NCBI GenBank assembly: GCA_030618605.1
Contig: JAUXDC010000004.1
Coordinates: 1 to 40,501, forward strand
Direction: 5' to 3'
Source of the DNA: Holophagae bacterium
Lineage (GTDB): Bacteria; Acidobacteriota; Thermoanaerobaculia; Thermoanaerobaculales; Sulfomarinibacteraceae
DNA length: 40,501 nucleotides
Below the pieces are notes generated by a model. The model was not told where the DNA came from. It was given only the letters and a program-made list of their open reading frames with translations, and searched no databases. Positions 8,264-17,882 of the stretch are shown piece by piece. Position 1 is the stretch's first letter, and each line of letters starts with the position of its first letter. The position numbers were made by a program, and so were the translations under genes.

Positions 8264-8674
8264 ATGACGCGCGTGATGACCCATTCTCTGCCAAGTCCGA
8301 AACGAGCGGGTCTGGTGGTGCGTGAGGTCGAAAGGCTCTACGCCGAGGGTCGAAAGACCGTCATCTGGGTAGCTGACGACCGATTGAGAACCGTGCTCGA
8401 TGACTATCTTTGGACCTGCGAAGAGTTGGCTTTCATCCCTCATGTTGTGTGGACAGAGGAGATGGGTGAGGTGATGGACCCGGTGGTATTGGTCGCTCAG
8501 CAGGCCAATCCCAATGGCGCAGAAGCTCTTGTCGTCGCCGATGAACTACCGCCGGAAGATTGGGTCTTGACCTTTGACGAGGTCCACGACTTCATTCCAC
8601 CGGGCGACGAGGGCGTCGAGCGAGAGGCATGGTGGACCAGGTGGCGAGAGTCACACAAGGAGAAAAGTGAATGA
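8264..8674 (+). CDS. holC: DNA polymerase III chi subunit (HolC-like)
   Basis: 136 residues, near the usual length of chi. The pattern VVREVERLYAEGRKTVIWVADDRLRTVLDDYLWTCEELAFIPHVVW matches the HolC core, where a helix, the 'ADD..LDD.LWT' segment and 'F(I/L)PH' recur. The C-terminal half (VVLVAQQANPNGAEALVVADELPPE) fits the strand order of chi, and the protein ends in a Trp-rich tail. Chi links the clamp loader to SSB. Start ATG 8264 lacks a ribosome-binding site but follows a -10 by six bases. The stop overlaps the next gene as ATGA. The assignment rests on motif similarity. Confidence 0.72.
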   Translation: MTRVMTHSLPSPKRAGLVVREVERLYAEGRKTVIWVADDRLRTVLDDYLWTCEELAFIPHVVWTEEMGEVMDPVVLVAQQANPNGAEALVVADELPPEDWVLTFDEVHDFIPPGDEGVEREAWWTRWRESHKEKSE

Positions 8675-8844
8675 GCTTGTTGGGCAATATTCTCTGGTTG
8701 ATCTTTGGTGGTTTTCTGACCGGCCTTGGCTATATCATCGGCGGTATTGGGCTGTGCCTGACAATCGTCGGAATCCCGTTCGCGCTGCAACACATCAAGC
8801 TAATTCCGATGGCGTTGCTGCCTCTGGGGCGTTCGCTTCGGTAA
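8671..8844 (+). CDS. YccF-domain small membrane protein (57 aa)
   Basis: This frame is absent from the ORF track because it is short. It starts at an ATGA overlap with holC and reads MSLLGNILWLIFGGFLTGL through GRSLR. NILWLIFGGF, GLCLTIVGIPFALQ and KLIPMALLPLGR are the hallmark segments of the YccF/DUF307 inner-membrane domain, which normally occurs in two copies in E. coli YccF; here there is one. Two hydrophobic stretches are likely membrane spans. Function of the family is unknown. The overlap implies co-translation with holC, but a functional link is not evident. Confidence 0.75.
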   Translation: MSLLGNILWLIFGGFLTGLGYIIGGIGLCLTIVGIPFALQHIKLIPMALLPLGRSLR

Positions 8845-8878
8845 TTTCTCGATTCGAGAATTTCCAAAAAATACAGAA

Positions 8879-8947
8879 GTAGGGTGGGCCTTGGCCCACC
8901 AAGCGCATCGATATGCTCATCAAATGGTGGGCCAAGGCCCAACCTAC
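8879..8947. repeat. REP-like inverted repeat (GTAGGGTGGGCC...)
   Basis: Left arm GTAGGGTGGGCCTTGGCCCACC (8879-8900) and right arm GGTGGGCCAAGGCCCAACCTAC (8926-8947) are complementary with one mismatch. Each arm is itself an 8-bp inverted repeat. Related elements occur at 19353-19418 and 24799-24816. It lies between convergent genes and may act as a terminator. Confidence 0.8.
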
Positions 8948-8964
8948 GGGAGAGCCGACGGCTC

Positions 8965-9669
8965 CTACAGCCCCATGTGAATCGCCACGCCACAGGCGAG
9001 CACGGTTGCTCCGGCGAGAGCATGGCCCCAGCGTTCGAAACTCGCAGTCGGCAGCCGTTGGGCGCCGGCGTTGAGGGTCAGGACCATCAACAGCATCGTT
9101 CCGATCGTTGCAACTGCAAAAATGACGGCCACCAGGACGACGGCCCCGGCGGTGAGGGTTGCAGCCGGGTACATCAGTATCGGGATCAGAGGTTCGCAGG
9201 GCCCGAAAAGAAAGACCGTAAACAAGATCCACGGTGTGATCGAGGGCCTGGCATGCTCATGGGGATGCACGTGATCGCTGGCGTGGCTGTGAGTATGGTC
9301 GTGTTCGGTCCCGTCGGCGTGCAAATGGCTGTGCGTGTGGGGACGATTGCGCAGAGCCCGCCGGATGCCCCAGACGGTGTAGGCCAGGCCGAAGGCCACA
9401 AGCATCCAGGCTGCAACGTCGCCTCTGACTGCCTCGAAGCCCTCAAGGCGGCTGACGGCAACGCCCAAGGCGATGCCCAGAAAACCCAGCACGACCGAAC
9501 CCAGGACGTGCCCTATGCCGCAGACTCCCGTGATCGTGGCGGTCTTTGCCGTCGACCATCCCCGAGCCTGTGCCATGGCAACAAACGGCAAGTAGTGATC
9601 CGGTCCGAGCACCGTGTGCACGATGCCGACCGTCGCTGCCGTGGCGCAAAGAACGGTGAGTTCGTTCAT
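8965..9669 (-). CDS. NicO/UreH-like membrane transporter with His-rich loop
   Basis: 234 residues from the ATG at 9669 (MNELTVLCATAATVG); the ORF-track extension to 9762 runs through a hairpin and is not used. The N-terminal HTVLGPDHYLPF matches the H-x5-DH signature of nickel/cobalt (NicO/RcnA) and UreH-like transporters. A His/Asp-rich loop (HTHSHLHADGTEHDHTHSHASDHVHPHEH) lies mid-protein, and FLFGPCEPLIPILMYPA forms the second conserved half. About six membrane spans are evident. Metal (Ni/Co/Zn-like) transport is the likely role; substrate is unproven and no urease or hydrogenase genes are nearby. Sulfite-exporter TauE-like proteins are a more distant alternative. Confidence 0.7.
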   Translation of the reverse strand: MNELTVLCATAATVGIVHTVLGPDHYLPFVAMAQARGWSTAKTATITGVCGIGHVLGSVVLGFLGIALGVAVSRLEGFEAVRGDVAAWMLVAFGLAYTVWGIRRALRNRPHTHSHLHADGTEHDHTHSHASDHVHPHEHARPSITPWILFTVFLFGPCEPLIPILMYPAATLTAGAVVLVAVIFAVATIGTMLLMVLTLNAGAQRLPTASFERWGHALAGATVLACGVAIHMGL

Positions 9670-9707
9670 CAATCGAGTATAGCGAGTTGGGGTGATGCGG
9701 GGTAGTT

Positions 9708-9781
9708 GCAATTCGTAGAGTTGTGGTTTTTGGGGTTGATGTCCGGCATTGGCGATCCCCAACCGAAACTCTGCGAATTGC
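9708..9781. repeat. long imperfect hairpin with GCAATTCG ends
   Basis: GCAATTCGTAGAG (9708-9720) faces CTCTGCGAATTGC (9769-9781) with one mismatch, and an inner TTGGGG/CCCCAA pair extends the stem. The element fills most of the spacer between the transporter and the methyltransferase. The GCAATTCG ends match the palindrome at 910-930. Confidence 0.65.
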
Positions 9782-9801
9782 GTTGGTTGAGGGGTGGGGT
9801 C

Positions 9802-10656
9802 CTACTTTTGGCGACGGGCGACCACACTCCACATCAGGGGTAGGTTGGGCTTGCCTTCAGGCCTGGTGAACCGGTGGCCCTCGATCTCGACCAGGTCTTC
9901 GAACAGCTTTGCGCCGTTGGAGTAGGGGTACTCGCGGGTCACCTCGATCGTCATCCCGGTGTCGATCAGGACCCGGAGTACCTCAGCGGCGCCCCATTGG
10001 AACTCATGAACCGGATAGGGATTTTGGAATTTGTCTTCCCCCTCGACAAATCCGGAGGGGGCCAAGGCGTCGCCGGCCATCCCGACGTAGTCGCCGACGC
10101 CGCCGTCCCAGGTCAGTGGGTGGCCTCCGGCGAAGTAGGGGTAGGCGATTTCGAAGTGCTCATCAAAGACCATGGAGAATGGGTGGAAGTCGATGCAGAC
10201 GAAACGCCCGCCCGGACGGAGAACCCCGGCAACGCCCTGAGCCCAGACTTCGAGATCGGAGAGCCAGCACAGGGCGCCGTAGGAACAGAAGACTGCATCG
10301 AAGGACTGTGGGTCGGCCTCGGCAAGCCAATCGTACACATCGGCCCGGACGAAATTGGCGGCAATTCCGCTGTCGTTCGAGAGCTTCCGGGCGAAGTCTA
10401 TCGCCTCGTCACTGATGTCGACTCCGGTGACATCGGCGCCAAGGGCTGCGAGGCTCAGGCTGTCCTGTCCCGCATTGCATTGCAGATGGACCAGCTTTGA
10501 GCCTTCGATCGATCCCAACAGCTCGAGTTCCTCTGGAAACAAGGTCGAACCACCGCCGCGCAAAAACCCCGCCTGGTCCTTCTTGTGACTGTTGTGAGCC
10601 CGGGTCGCTGTGTTCCAGCTCTTCCGGTTTTCTTCGTGCAAATGACGGTGTCGCAT
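9802..10656 (-). CDS. class I SAM-dependent methyltransferase
   Basis: 284 residues from the ATG at 10656 (MRHRHLHEENRKSWN); the longer ORF-track start lies in the upstream terminator and is rejected. Motif I is LVHLQCNAGQDSLSLAALGADVTGVDIS, followed by an acidic motif II region (ANFVRADVYDWL) and FDAVFCSYGALCWLSDL, then VLRPGGRFVCIDFHPF. This is the Rossmann-like fold of small-molecule SAM methyltransferases. The HEENRKSWN opening is common in a group of uncharacterised bacterial methyltransferases. Substrate unknown. It stands alone, separated from the cytochrome gene by a strong terminator. Confidence 0.85.
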   Translation of the reverse strand: MRHRHLHEENRKSWNTATRAHNSHKKDQAGFLRGGGSTLFPEELELLGSIEGSKLVHLQCNAGQDSLSLAALGADVTGVDISDEAIDFARKLSNDSGIAANFVRADVYDWLAEADPQSFDAVFCSYGALCWLSDLEVWAQGVAGVLRPGGRFVCIDFHPFSMVFDEHFEIAYPYFAGGHPLTWDGGVGDYVGMAGDALAPSGFVEGEDKFQNPYPVHEFQWGAAEVLRVLIDTGMTIEVTREYPYSNGAKLFEDLVEIEGHRFTRPEGKPNLPLMWSVVARRQK

Positions 10657-10679
10657 GGTGAGAAGGGTAGCAGTGCCAC

Positions 10680-10709
10680 AAAAAAACACCCCGCCGGAGC
10701 GGGGTGTTT
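10680..10709 (-). terminator. intrinsic terminator of the octaheme cytochrome gene
   Basis: AAACACCCCG-CCGGAG-CGGGGTGTTT (10684-10709) is a perfect 10-bp stem. On the minus strand it is followed by a run of Ts (complement of 10680-10686). It lies 20 bases after the cytochrome stop codon. Confidence 0.9.
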
Positions 10710-10728
10710 GAGTTAAAGGAAAAAGAAC

Positions 10729-11964
10729 TCAAGAAGCCTTGTCGGCCTCGAGTGCTTTGCGCATGTGGTGATCGAGTTCCTTGATCTCGACCAAATCCTT
10801 CTTCATCTTGGCGTAGCCGTACCAGGTGGTGTAGTCCGGGTTGATGTGGAAGGCGCCCATGAAGGTCTTCATGCGGTGGTCCATGAACATCTCGTAGAGG
10901 ATCTGCTCGATCTTGGTGTCAACCTCGTAGAAGGAAAGCAGTTGCGGGTAGACGCCTTCACCCTCTTTGACAGTGATGACGCCGTCCTTGCGCAGGTCCT
11001 TGATGATGGTGATCGCCTCGGCGAAGAGCTTGTCGGCTTCTTTGAGCATCTTGTCGGCGTTGGCGATGTTGGCATCGACGTAGCTGGGTGAGTGGCACTT
11101 GGCGCAGACGTCGGTGATGCGTTTGCGCTCGGCGTTGAATGTCTCGGCATCGAGGCGGGCCATGTCGCCGGCGACGACAACATCGAGCAGCGGCGTCGGT
11201 TGGCCTTCAGCATCCAACACGCCCAGTCCCATCAGGACCGTCGCGCGGTAGCCCATCCACTCTTCGTCTTCCTCAGGGAGCCGTACTCCGAGGAAACCCC
11301 ACGGGGTGCGGACAAAATGGTTGCCCTCGGCCATGTGGCAGTCCTGGCACGTGGGTCCGCGGTGGGCTTCCCGATCCAACAAATAAGCAACACCATGCTT
11401 GGACGAAGACCACATCTCCCACTGCGGGTGGTCGAAGCCCATGTGGCAGGTCCTGCAAGCTTCGGGTTCCTGGGCCTCGGCCTTGGAGAAGGCGTGGCGG
11501 GTGTGGCAGTTTTGGCAGTCCATGCCGTATTTGTGGTACTGACGGCCTTCGCTTTCCCTCGCTGACTCGTCGAGCATTCCCAGGGTATGGCAGCCGCCGC
11601 AGCCTTTCTGACCCTCAATGTAGGCGTCGGGCTGGCCGTGCGTAAAGGGCAGCACCTCGATCGCGAGGAGTCCCTTGGCATGCTTGCCGGCAAGGTACTG
11701 CTCGGCTTGCTCTTCATGGCAGGCCTGGCAGGTGGCGATGGTCGGGAGCTTGGCTTTCTCGACGTCATCGGCCGAGGTGTGCTCCTCGCCATGGCAGTCG
11801 GCGCAGGTCATGGTCTTCGACATGACACCGCGATTGAAGTCTTTGACCATCAACGGGGTGATCGTCTTGTGGCAGTCTTCGCAATCCGAAGACACCGCCA
11901 GAACGGGTAGGGCCGAACCGACGATGATCGCCGTGACCGCAACGAACAGAACTACTTTCCTCAT
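10729..11964 (-). CDS. octaheme c-type cytochrome, hydroxylamine oxidoreductase-like
   Basis: 411 residues from the ATG at 11964, which follows GGGGGAG. The signal peptide MRKVVLFVAVTAIIVGSALPVLA sends it to the periplasm. Eight CxxCH motifs are present (CEDCH, CADCH, CQACH, CGGCH, CQNCH, CRTCH, CQDCH, CAKCH). The C-terminal FMGAFHINPDYTTWYGYAKMKKDL block resembles the (G)AFHxNPDY-x-x-WxG segment of HAO-family octahemes, which oxidise hydroxylamine/hydrazine or act reductively on nitrite. No P460 cross-link or direction of reaction can be established by eye. No cytochrome partner or quinol dehydrogenase is adjacent. An FNR-like box lies upstream and a strong terminator downstream, so it is monocistronic. 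Confidence 0.82.
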   Translation of the reverse strand: MRKVVLFVAVTAIIVGSALPVLAVSSDCEDCHKTITPLMVKDFNRGVMSKTMTCADCHGEEHTSADDVEKAKLPTIATCQACHEEQAEQYLAGKHAKGLLAIEVLPFTHGQPDAYIEGQKGCGGCHTLGMLDESARESEGRQYHKYGMDCQNCHTRHAFSKAEAQEPEACRTCHMGFDHPQWEMWSSSKHGVAYLLDREAHRGPTCQDCHMAEGNHFVRTPWGFLGVRLPEEDEEWMGYRATVLMGLGVLDAEGQPTPLLDVVVAGDMARLDAETFNAERKRITDVCAKCHSPSYVDANIANADKMLKEADKLFAEAITIIKDLRKDGVITVKEGEGVYPQLLSFYEVDTKIEQILYEMFMDHRMKTFMGAFHINPDYTTWYGYAKMKKDLVEIKELDHHMRKALEADKAS

Positions 11965-12007
11965 GATGAACTCCCCCTTTTTCAGGCCTGTGCCTATGTT
12001 CTCAATC

Positions 12008-12050
12008 ATTGTGACCCTATTGTGACACAAGCCCCTTGACCGAGGTCAAG
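12008..12050 (-). promoter_or_regulatory. CRP/FNR-like operator and promoter of the octaheme cytochrome
   Basis: CTTGACC-GA-GGTCAAG (12035-12050) is a perfect palindrome fitting TTGAC-N4-GTCAA of the CRP/FNR superfamily. Downstream on the minus strand is CACAAT (complement 12008-12013), a possible -10. If that is right, the box is centred near -41.5, the class II activator position. ATTGTGAC is repeated with an 11-bp period (12008-12026). Confidence 0.55.
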
Positions 12051-12085
12051 TGAGGGATTGAGCAGATGTTGGAAGGGTGGATTCA

Positions 12086-12121
12086 GGGACCGGGACCGGG
12101 ACGGCGACAGGCAACGGCAAC
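12086..12121. repeat. hexanucleotide tandem array
   Basis: GGGACC GGGACC GGGACG GCGACA GGCAAC GGCAAC. It lies in the 250-bp spacer between the cytochrome promoter and the toxin gene. I find no gene in that spacer; the ORFs listed there are low-complexity reading frames. Confidence 0.65.
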
Positions 12122-12310
12122 AGTCGGCGCCGGCCGGAAACGCCAACGCCGACGTACAAACCCGAGAGAGTCTTCTCCAACGGGGGTGCCCCTTGAGGAA
12201 AATGCACCGAGCGGGGGCGCGAAGCGGACCCGAAGGCCGGGGCCAGGAACTCCCGCGTTTGGATCACCTCATAAAGTAGGGAAGACCGGACCTGGCACTA
12301 ACGGTTGAAT

Positions 12311-12577
12311 TCAGTAGTGATATCTGCCTTGCAGGAAATCAATCCGGCCAGTAGAAATCAGGTAGACGATTCGGTGTTCCTCGGTTAGCCGGCGCGACCA
12401 CGTGCCGGAAGGCAGGTATTTCAGTGGTTCGGGCTTTCCGATTCCTGAAAATGGGTCCCGGACAGCCGCCTCAACCAATGTCAACGCTCTTAAGGCGACC
12501 TTCCGGTTTGTTTTTACCCAAAACTGGAGATCCTCAATGAACTCCGGTTGGAATACCGCGACCCACTCGCGGTCCAC
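12311..12577 (-). CDS. yoeB: YoeB family toxin (mRNA interferase)
   Basis: 88 residues from the GTG at 12577, close to the 84 of E. coli YoeB; the ORF-track frame begins inside the antitoxin gene. The family pattern is clear: FIEDLQFWVKTNRKVALRALTLVEAAVRDPFSGIGKPEPLKYLPSGTWSRRLTEEHRIVY and a final GRYHY. The putative catalytic residues are present: Glu in GKPEPLK, Arg in SRRL and the terminal His-Tyr. YoeB cleaves mRNA at the ribosomal A site. A TTG at 12607 overlapping the antitoxin is an alternative start. It follows yefM directly, as in the canonical operon. Confidence 0.92.
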   Translation of the reverse strand: MDREWVAVFQPEFIEDLQFWVKTNRKVALRALTLVEAAVRDPFSGIGKPEPLKYLPSGTWSRRLTEEHRIVYLISTGRIDFLQGRYHY

Positions 12578-12593
12578 TGGTGCGGGCCGCCGT

Positions 12594-12878
12594 CTATTCT
12601 TTGCCAAGGCCGATCTCGCGCCGGAGGTCCTGTATGTTTGAAGGAGGCAGATCACGATTCTGAGCGCGAGAGAGGGCTGAAAGTAAGCGCTCAGCATTTT
12701 TGGGTGACCGCAGGAGGTGTGCGGTTTCCATCAGGCTTTCGAGTTCATCTGCAGATACGATAGCCACATCATCAGCATTGCGCCGGCGGATAATTATCGG
12801 CTCTCGAGTGGCCGACACCTCATTGCACAGCGCCGCCAACGTCGCTCGTGCTTGGGTATACGTGGTTACAGTTGGCAT
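12594..12878 (-). CDS. yefM: YefM family antitoxin
   Basis: 94 residues from the ATG at 12878 (MPTVTTYTQARATLAALCNEV), preceded by GGGAGG with 8-base spacing; the track start is an upstream TTG. The N-terminal Phd/YefM DNA-binding fold is recognisable: ARATLAALCNEVSATREPIIIRRRNADDVAIVSADELESLMETAHLLRSPKNAERLL. The C-terminal tail (LPPSNIQDLRREIGL) should bind YoeB. It neutralises the toxin and represses its own operon. The operator at 12900-12918 matches YefM sites. Confidence 0.92.
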   Translation of the reverse strand: MPTVTTYTQARATLAALCNEVSATREPIIIRRRNADDVAIVSADELESLMETAHLLRSPKNAERLLSALSRAQNRDLPPSNIQDLRREIGLGKE

Positions 12879-12899
12879 CACCAATACCTCCCATCTCGT

Positions 12900-12918
12900 T
12901 GTACAGATATACTGTACA
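12900..12918. promoter_or_regulatory. YefM operator (paired TGTACA)
   Basis: TGTACAG-ATATA-CTGTACA is a perfect inverted repeat with two TGTACA hexamers 13 bp apart. TGTACA is the known core recognised by YefM in the E. coli yefM-yoeB operator. It lies 22 bp before the antitoxin start and overlaps a TATA-rich -10 region. Confidence 0.8.
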
Positions 12919-13082
12919 TGTCCTTGCTTCCGCCGTCAACGGGCTAATGATCAAGGTCAGCGGACAGGTTCAGGTTCAGCGGCAGCAAACAGAGGCAGAT
13001 GGCCGCAACGGCGCCAAGTGCGGCGACGGCGACCGCAAGCCGTGTCAGCATCCGCGTTCGGTGACAGGGATCAGGAACCGGG

Positions 13083-13105
13083 TAGGGGCACGGCGTGCCG
13101 TGCCC
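13083..13105. repeat. REP-like palindrome TAGGGGCACGGC-GT-GCCGTGCCC
   Basis: GGGCACGGC-GT-GCCGTGCCC (13086-13105) is a perfect 9-bp inverted repeat preceded by GTAGG. The rest of the 12919-13135 spacer shows a short CAGGTT/CAGCGG hexamer run (12967-12985) and no gene. Confidence 0.7.
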
Positions 13106-13135
13106 GGGCAGAACCGGACATTCCAGCCCCCCAGC

Positions 13136-13693
13136 CTACTTCACCCACAGCCACGCATGCCCCACGCTGATACTCAAGCGGGCGACCGGGATCCAGTGAT
13201 TGTGGTCCGAACGAGCCACGCCCAGCTCCATCATCAGACCGAGGGCGCCCAGGCCGGATTCCACACCGACGGACAGGCCGCGGTGTCGACCGTGGTCGTC
13301 GGAGTCCCAGTTGCGATATCGGAGAAAGGCCCCAGAAAACCCGTTTTGGGGGACGGCTGCAGGCGCCTCGCGTACGCCGCCCCACCCCAGGGTCAGATTG
13401 GCGCCTTCAACCGCAGGCCCGTACTCGTAGCCCGCTCCGACGTAGAGGCTGTAGCGCTCCGGACGTTGAAGCGAGAGGGAGATCTGAAACGTGCCGGCAA
13501 TACCGTTCGGGATGCCGACAACGGCGCCCAGTCGGGGGTAGAGGCCCAGGCGGAGGCGCTGATCCGGGTTCTCCTCGACGAGGGCCACAGGGTGCTCTTC
13601 GTGCCAACGTGTGATATCGATATGTTCCTGACCAAAGGCCACTGACGTACACGCGAGCAGGAAGGTGACAACGATGAGAACGCCTCGTTGCAT
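13136..13693 (-). CDS. secreted outer-membrane-like protein of unknown family
   Basis: 185 residues. A signal peptide (MQRGVLIVVTFLLACTSVAFGQ) precedes a soluble stretch, then amphipathic strands (YSLYVGAGYEYGPAVEGANLTLGWGG; LGLMMELGVARSDHNHWIPVARLSISVGHAWLWVK) that suggest a small beta-barrel. I do not recognise a named family. Its ATG overlaps the stop of the PLD-family gene by one base (TGATG), so the two are translationally coupled and may act together at the envelope. The start is fixed by that overlap and by the signal peptide. Confidence 0.6.
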   Translation of the reverse strand: MQRGVLIVVTFLLACTSVAFGQEHIDITRWHEEHPVALVEENPDQRLRLGLYPRLGAVVGIPNGIAGTFQISLSLQRPERYSLYVGAGYEYGPAVEGANLTLGWGGVREAPAAVPQNGFSGAFLRYRNWDSDDHGRHRGLSVGVESGLGALGLMMELGVARSDHNHWIPVARLSISVGHAWLWVK

Positions 13694-15225
13694 CAGAATG
13701 CCGGTCCGTAGCGTTCGATTTTGGCGGCCGAGTCCCCCAGTTCCTGCCTGATCTTGTCCCGTCGGTCGGTGTCAAAGAGGAGGGAGGGTTCGCCTAGGGT
13801 GAACGCCAGACCGTCGCGGCATTCGAATGTCAGTGGGATCGCCCCGGTCAGGCGATCGACGAGGGAATGGATCGTGTTGGCTGCAGTCGTGCTTGCGACC
13901 AGGACGCCGGCCTCGGTGTTGTACCAGGTGGAGCGGATGTTGAAATTGGAGGCCGTTACGATGCCGACCCGGCCGTCCACCTGGAAGAGCTTGGCGTGCA
14001 GGCCGGTGAAGGGCTGCCGAGGAGGGTCGCAAAGTCTCAGGCCTTCGGCTGCTTCTGGATCTCCATCGCCGGCCGACCAACCCCAGACCTCGACGCCGGC
14101 ATCTCCCAGGGTCAGGATTGCAGGGAGAAGGGCGCGCCAATGAACGCCCCCACGAACGGCTCTGGTCTCCGAGTTCGTCAGGACCCGAACGTGGACGCCG
14201 CGTTTCACTGCTGTCCGAAGTGCGGCGATCAGTCGAGGTGGAAAATTTGGGAAGGGCGTTACGAAGTCGACCTCGGTGCGGGCGCCATCGACCAGGGCGA
14301 TCACCACATCGACTGTTGGAGCGTGGTCCCAGACCAGAGGATTGTCATAGAGAATCGCGGCCTCTTTGTCTCCTGTTTGATCGTGATGGGGAAACCAGGC
14401 GCGGTCCGCGAAGGTCTCCAGGGGTGATGTGCCATCTGGGAAAATTCCAGTTTGCCAAAAGCTCCGGATTTGCCCGAGGATTTTTTCCGGTGGCGCCAAG
14501 AAGCGTTTAAGACTCCGCAAATGGCCCAGAACGGTCCAGGATTTCAGCCAGTGCATCTGGAGATCTTCGACAGCGGGGCCGTCGATCAGAATATCGCCGT
14601 CGAGCCACACCGTATGGCCCGAGTCGACAAAATAGTGGTCGGAGTAGTTGCGGCCGCCGAGGATTGCCGATCGGCCGTCGGCGATCAGGACCTTGTCGTG
14701 CAGGCGGGCCGAGTAGATCGGCACCAAGCCCCACCGGGGCGGGTTGAAGTAGCGGACTTCGGCCCCGATTGATCGGAGACGCTTCCGTACAGAACTCCAG
14801 AAGTCATCGGAGGCATGGGGCGTTCCGTCGTCAAGGATGACCATGACTTCAAGGTGACCACCGTCGGCCGCCACGGTCCGGATCTGTTCGGCGACTGCGT
14901 CGAGCATGCGAAGCCCGAAGTCGTCTCGTCTCCAAATGAAGCTGGATATCAGGAGGTGGTGTTCGGCGGATCGGATCAGTTCCAGCCTTCGTTCGAAGCT
15001 CTCGGGTCCGTCGAGGAGCAGTTCGACGTGATTCCCGGGGAGGAGACGAGTCTTACCCTTCCGGGCCAGAATGTCCTCGAGATCCGAGGCGGAGCCGAGG
15101 GTCGCCGCAAGGATCACGGCGATGGCCGGCAGGGCCGTCAGCCACCGATTCTTCGAAATCCTCAGAAAACTGATACCGGAACTCCTTTGTGTTCTCTTTG
15201 CGGTCTTTGCGTCTTGGCGGTTCAT
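13693..15225 (-). CDS. phospholipase D-family protein (cardiolipin synthase-like)
   Basis: About 510 residues. Two HKD motifs are present: LHDKVLIADGRSAILGGRNYSDHYF and GLHAKLFQVDGRVGIVTASNFN, the paired catalytic sites of PLD enzymes and cardiolipin synthases. The N-terminal region carries one hydrophobic segment (WLTALPAIAVILAATLGSAS), suggesting export or membrane anchoring. The protein also has the ISSFIWRRDDFGLRMLDAV helix-strand pattern of bacterial cardiolipin synthases. The start is uncertain: the ATG at 15225 opens with MNRQDAKTAKR, which is a dispersed repeat sequence rather than conserved protein; the track start at 15264 is a TTG. Coupled to the small barrel gene. Confidence 0.8.
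   Translation of the reverse strand: MNRQDAKTAKRTQRSSGISFLRISKNRWLTALPAIAVILAATLGSASDLEDILARKGKTRLLPGNHVELLLDGPESFERRLELIRSAEHHLLISSFIWRRDDFGLRMLDAVAEQIRTVAADGGHLEVMVILDDGTPHASDDFWSSVRKRLRSIGAEVRYFNPPRWGLVPIYSARLHDKVLIADGRSAILGGRNYSDHYFVDSGHTVWLDGDILIDGPAVEDLQMHWLKSWTVLGHLRSLKRFLAPPEKILGQIRSFWQTGIFPDGTSPLETFADRAWFPHHDQTGDKEAAILYDNPLVWDHAPTVDVVIALVDGARTEVDFVTPFPNFPPRLIAALRTAVKRGVHVRVLTNSETRAVRGGVHWRALLPAILTLGDAGVEVWGWSAGDGDPEAAEGLRLCDPPRQPFTGLHAKLFQVDGRVGIVTASNFNIRSTWYNTEAGVLVASTTAANTIHSLVDRLTGAIPLTFECRDGLAFTLGEPSLLFDTDRRDKIRQELGDSAAKIERYGPAF
15184..15225. repeat. dispersed CTTTGCGTCTTGGCGGTTCAT repeat covering the PLD gene start
   Basis: TCTTTGCGGTCTTTGCGTCTTGGCGGTTCAT reads on the minus strand as MNRQDAKTAKR, a sequence type found at the ends of many unrelated predicted proteins. 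A second copy lies at 23236-23311. The repeat probably inserted at, or supplies, the N-terminus. Confidence 0.65.
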
Positions 15226-15274
15226 CTGTCTTCTTGTCCTGGCCGCATCGATGTCATTTTTCAATTCTGTTTGC

Positions 15275-15291
15275 CTGACAGCTGATAGCTC

Positions 15292-15295
<4 letters not shown>
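15275..15295. repeat. heptamer array at the leuS stop
   Basis: CTGACAG CTGATAG CTCCTAA, same 7-bp period and AGCTGAT family as the arrays at 18756 and 24819. It overlaps the last bases of leuS (stop at 15292). Confidence 0.55.
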
Positions 15296-17862
<2,567 letters not shown>

Positions 17863-17882
17863 GAGATCCTCGCATTTGAAAA

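Noticed and set aside
9670-9762. N-terminal extension of the NicO-like gene
   Set aside because: Would translate the hairpin; the ATG at 9669 begins a typical membrane protein.
12251-12275. TTTGGATCACCTCATAAAG resembling the 16S rRNA 3' end (GGATCACCTCC)
   Set aside because: Only about 11 bases match; no other 16S sequence surrounds it, so coincidence.
12066-12308. 80-aa ORF in the spacer before yoeB
   Set aside because: Low-complexity hexamer translation (GPGPG...), no start signal.
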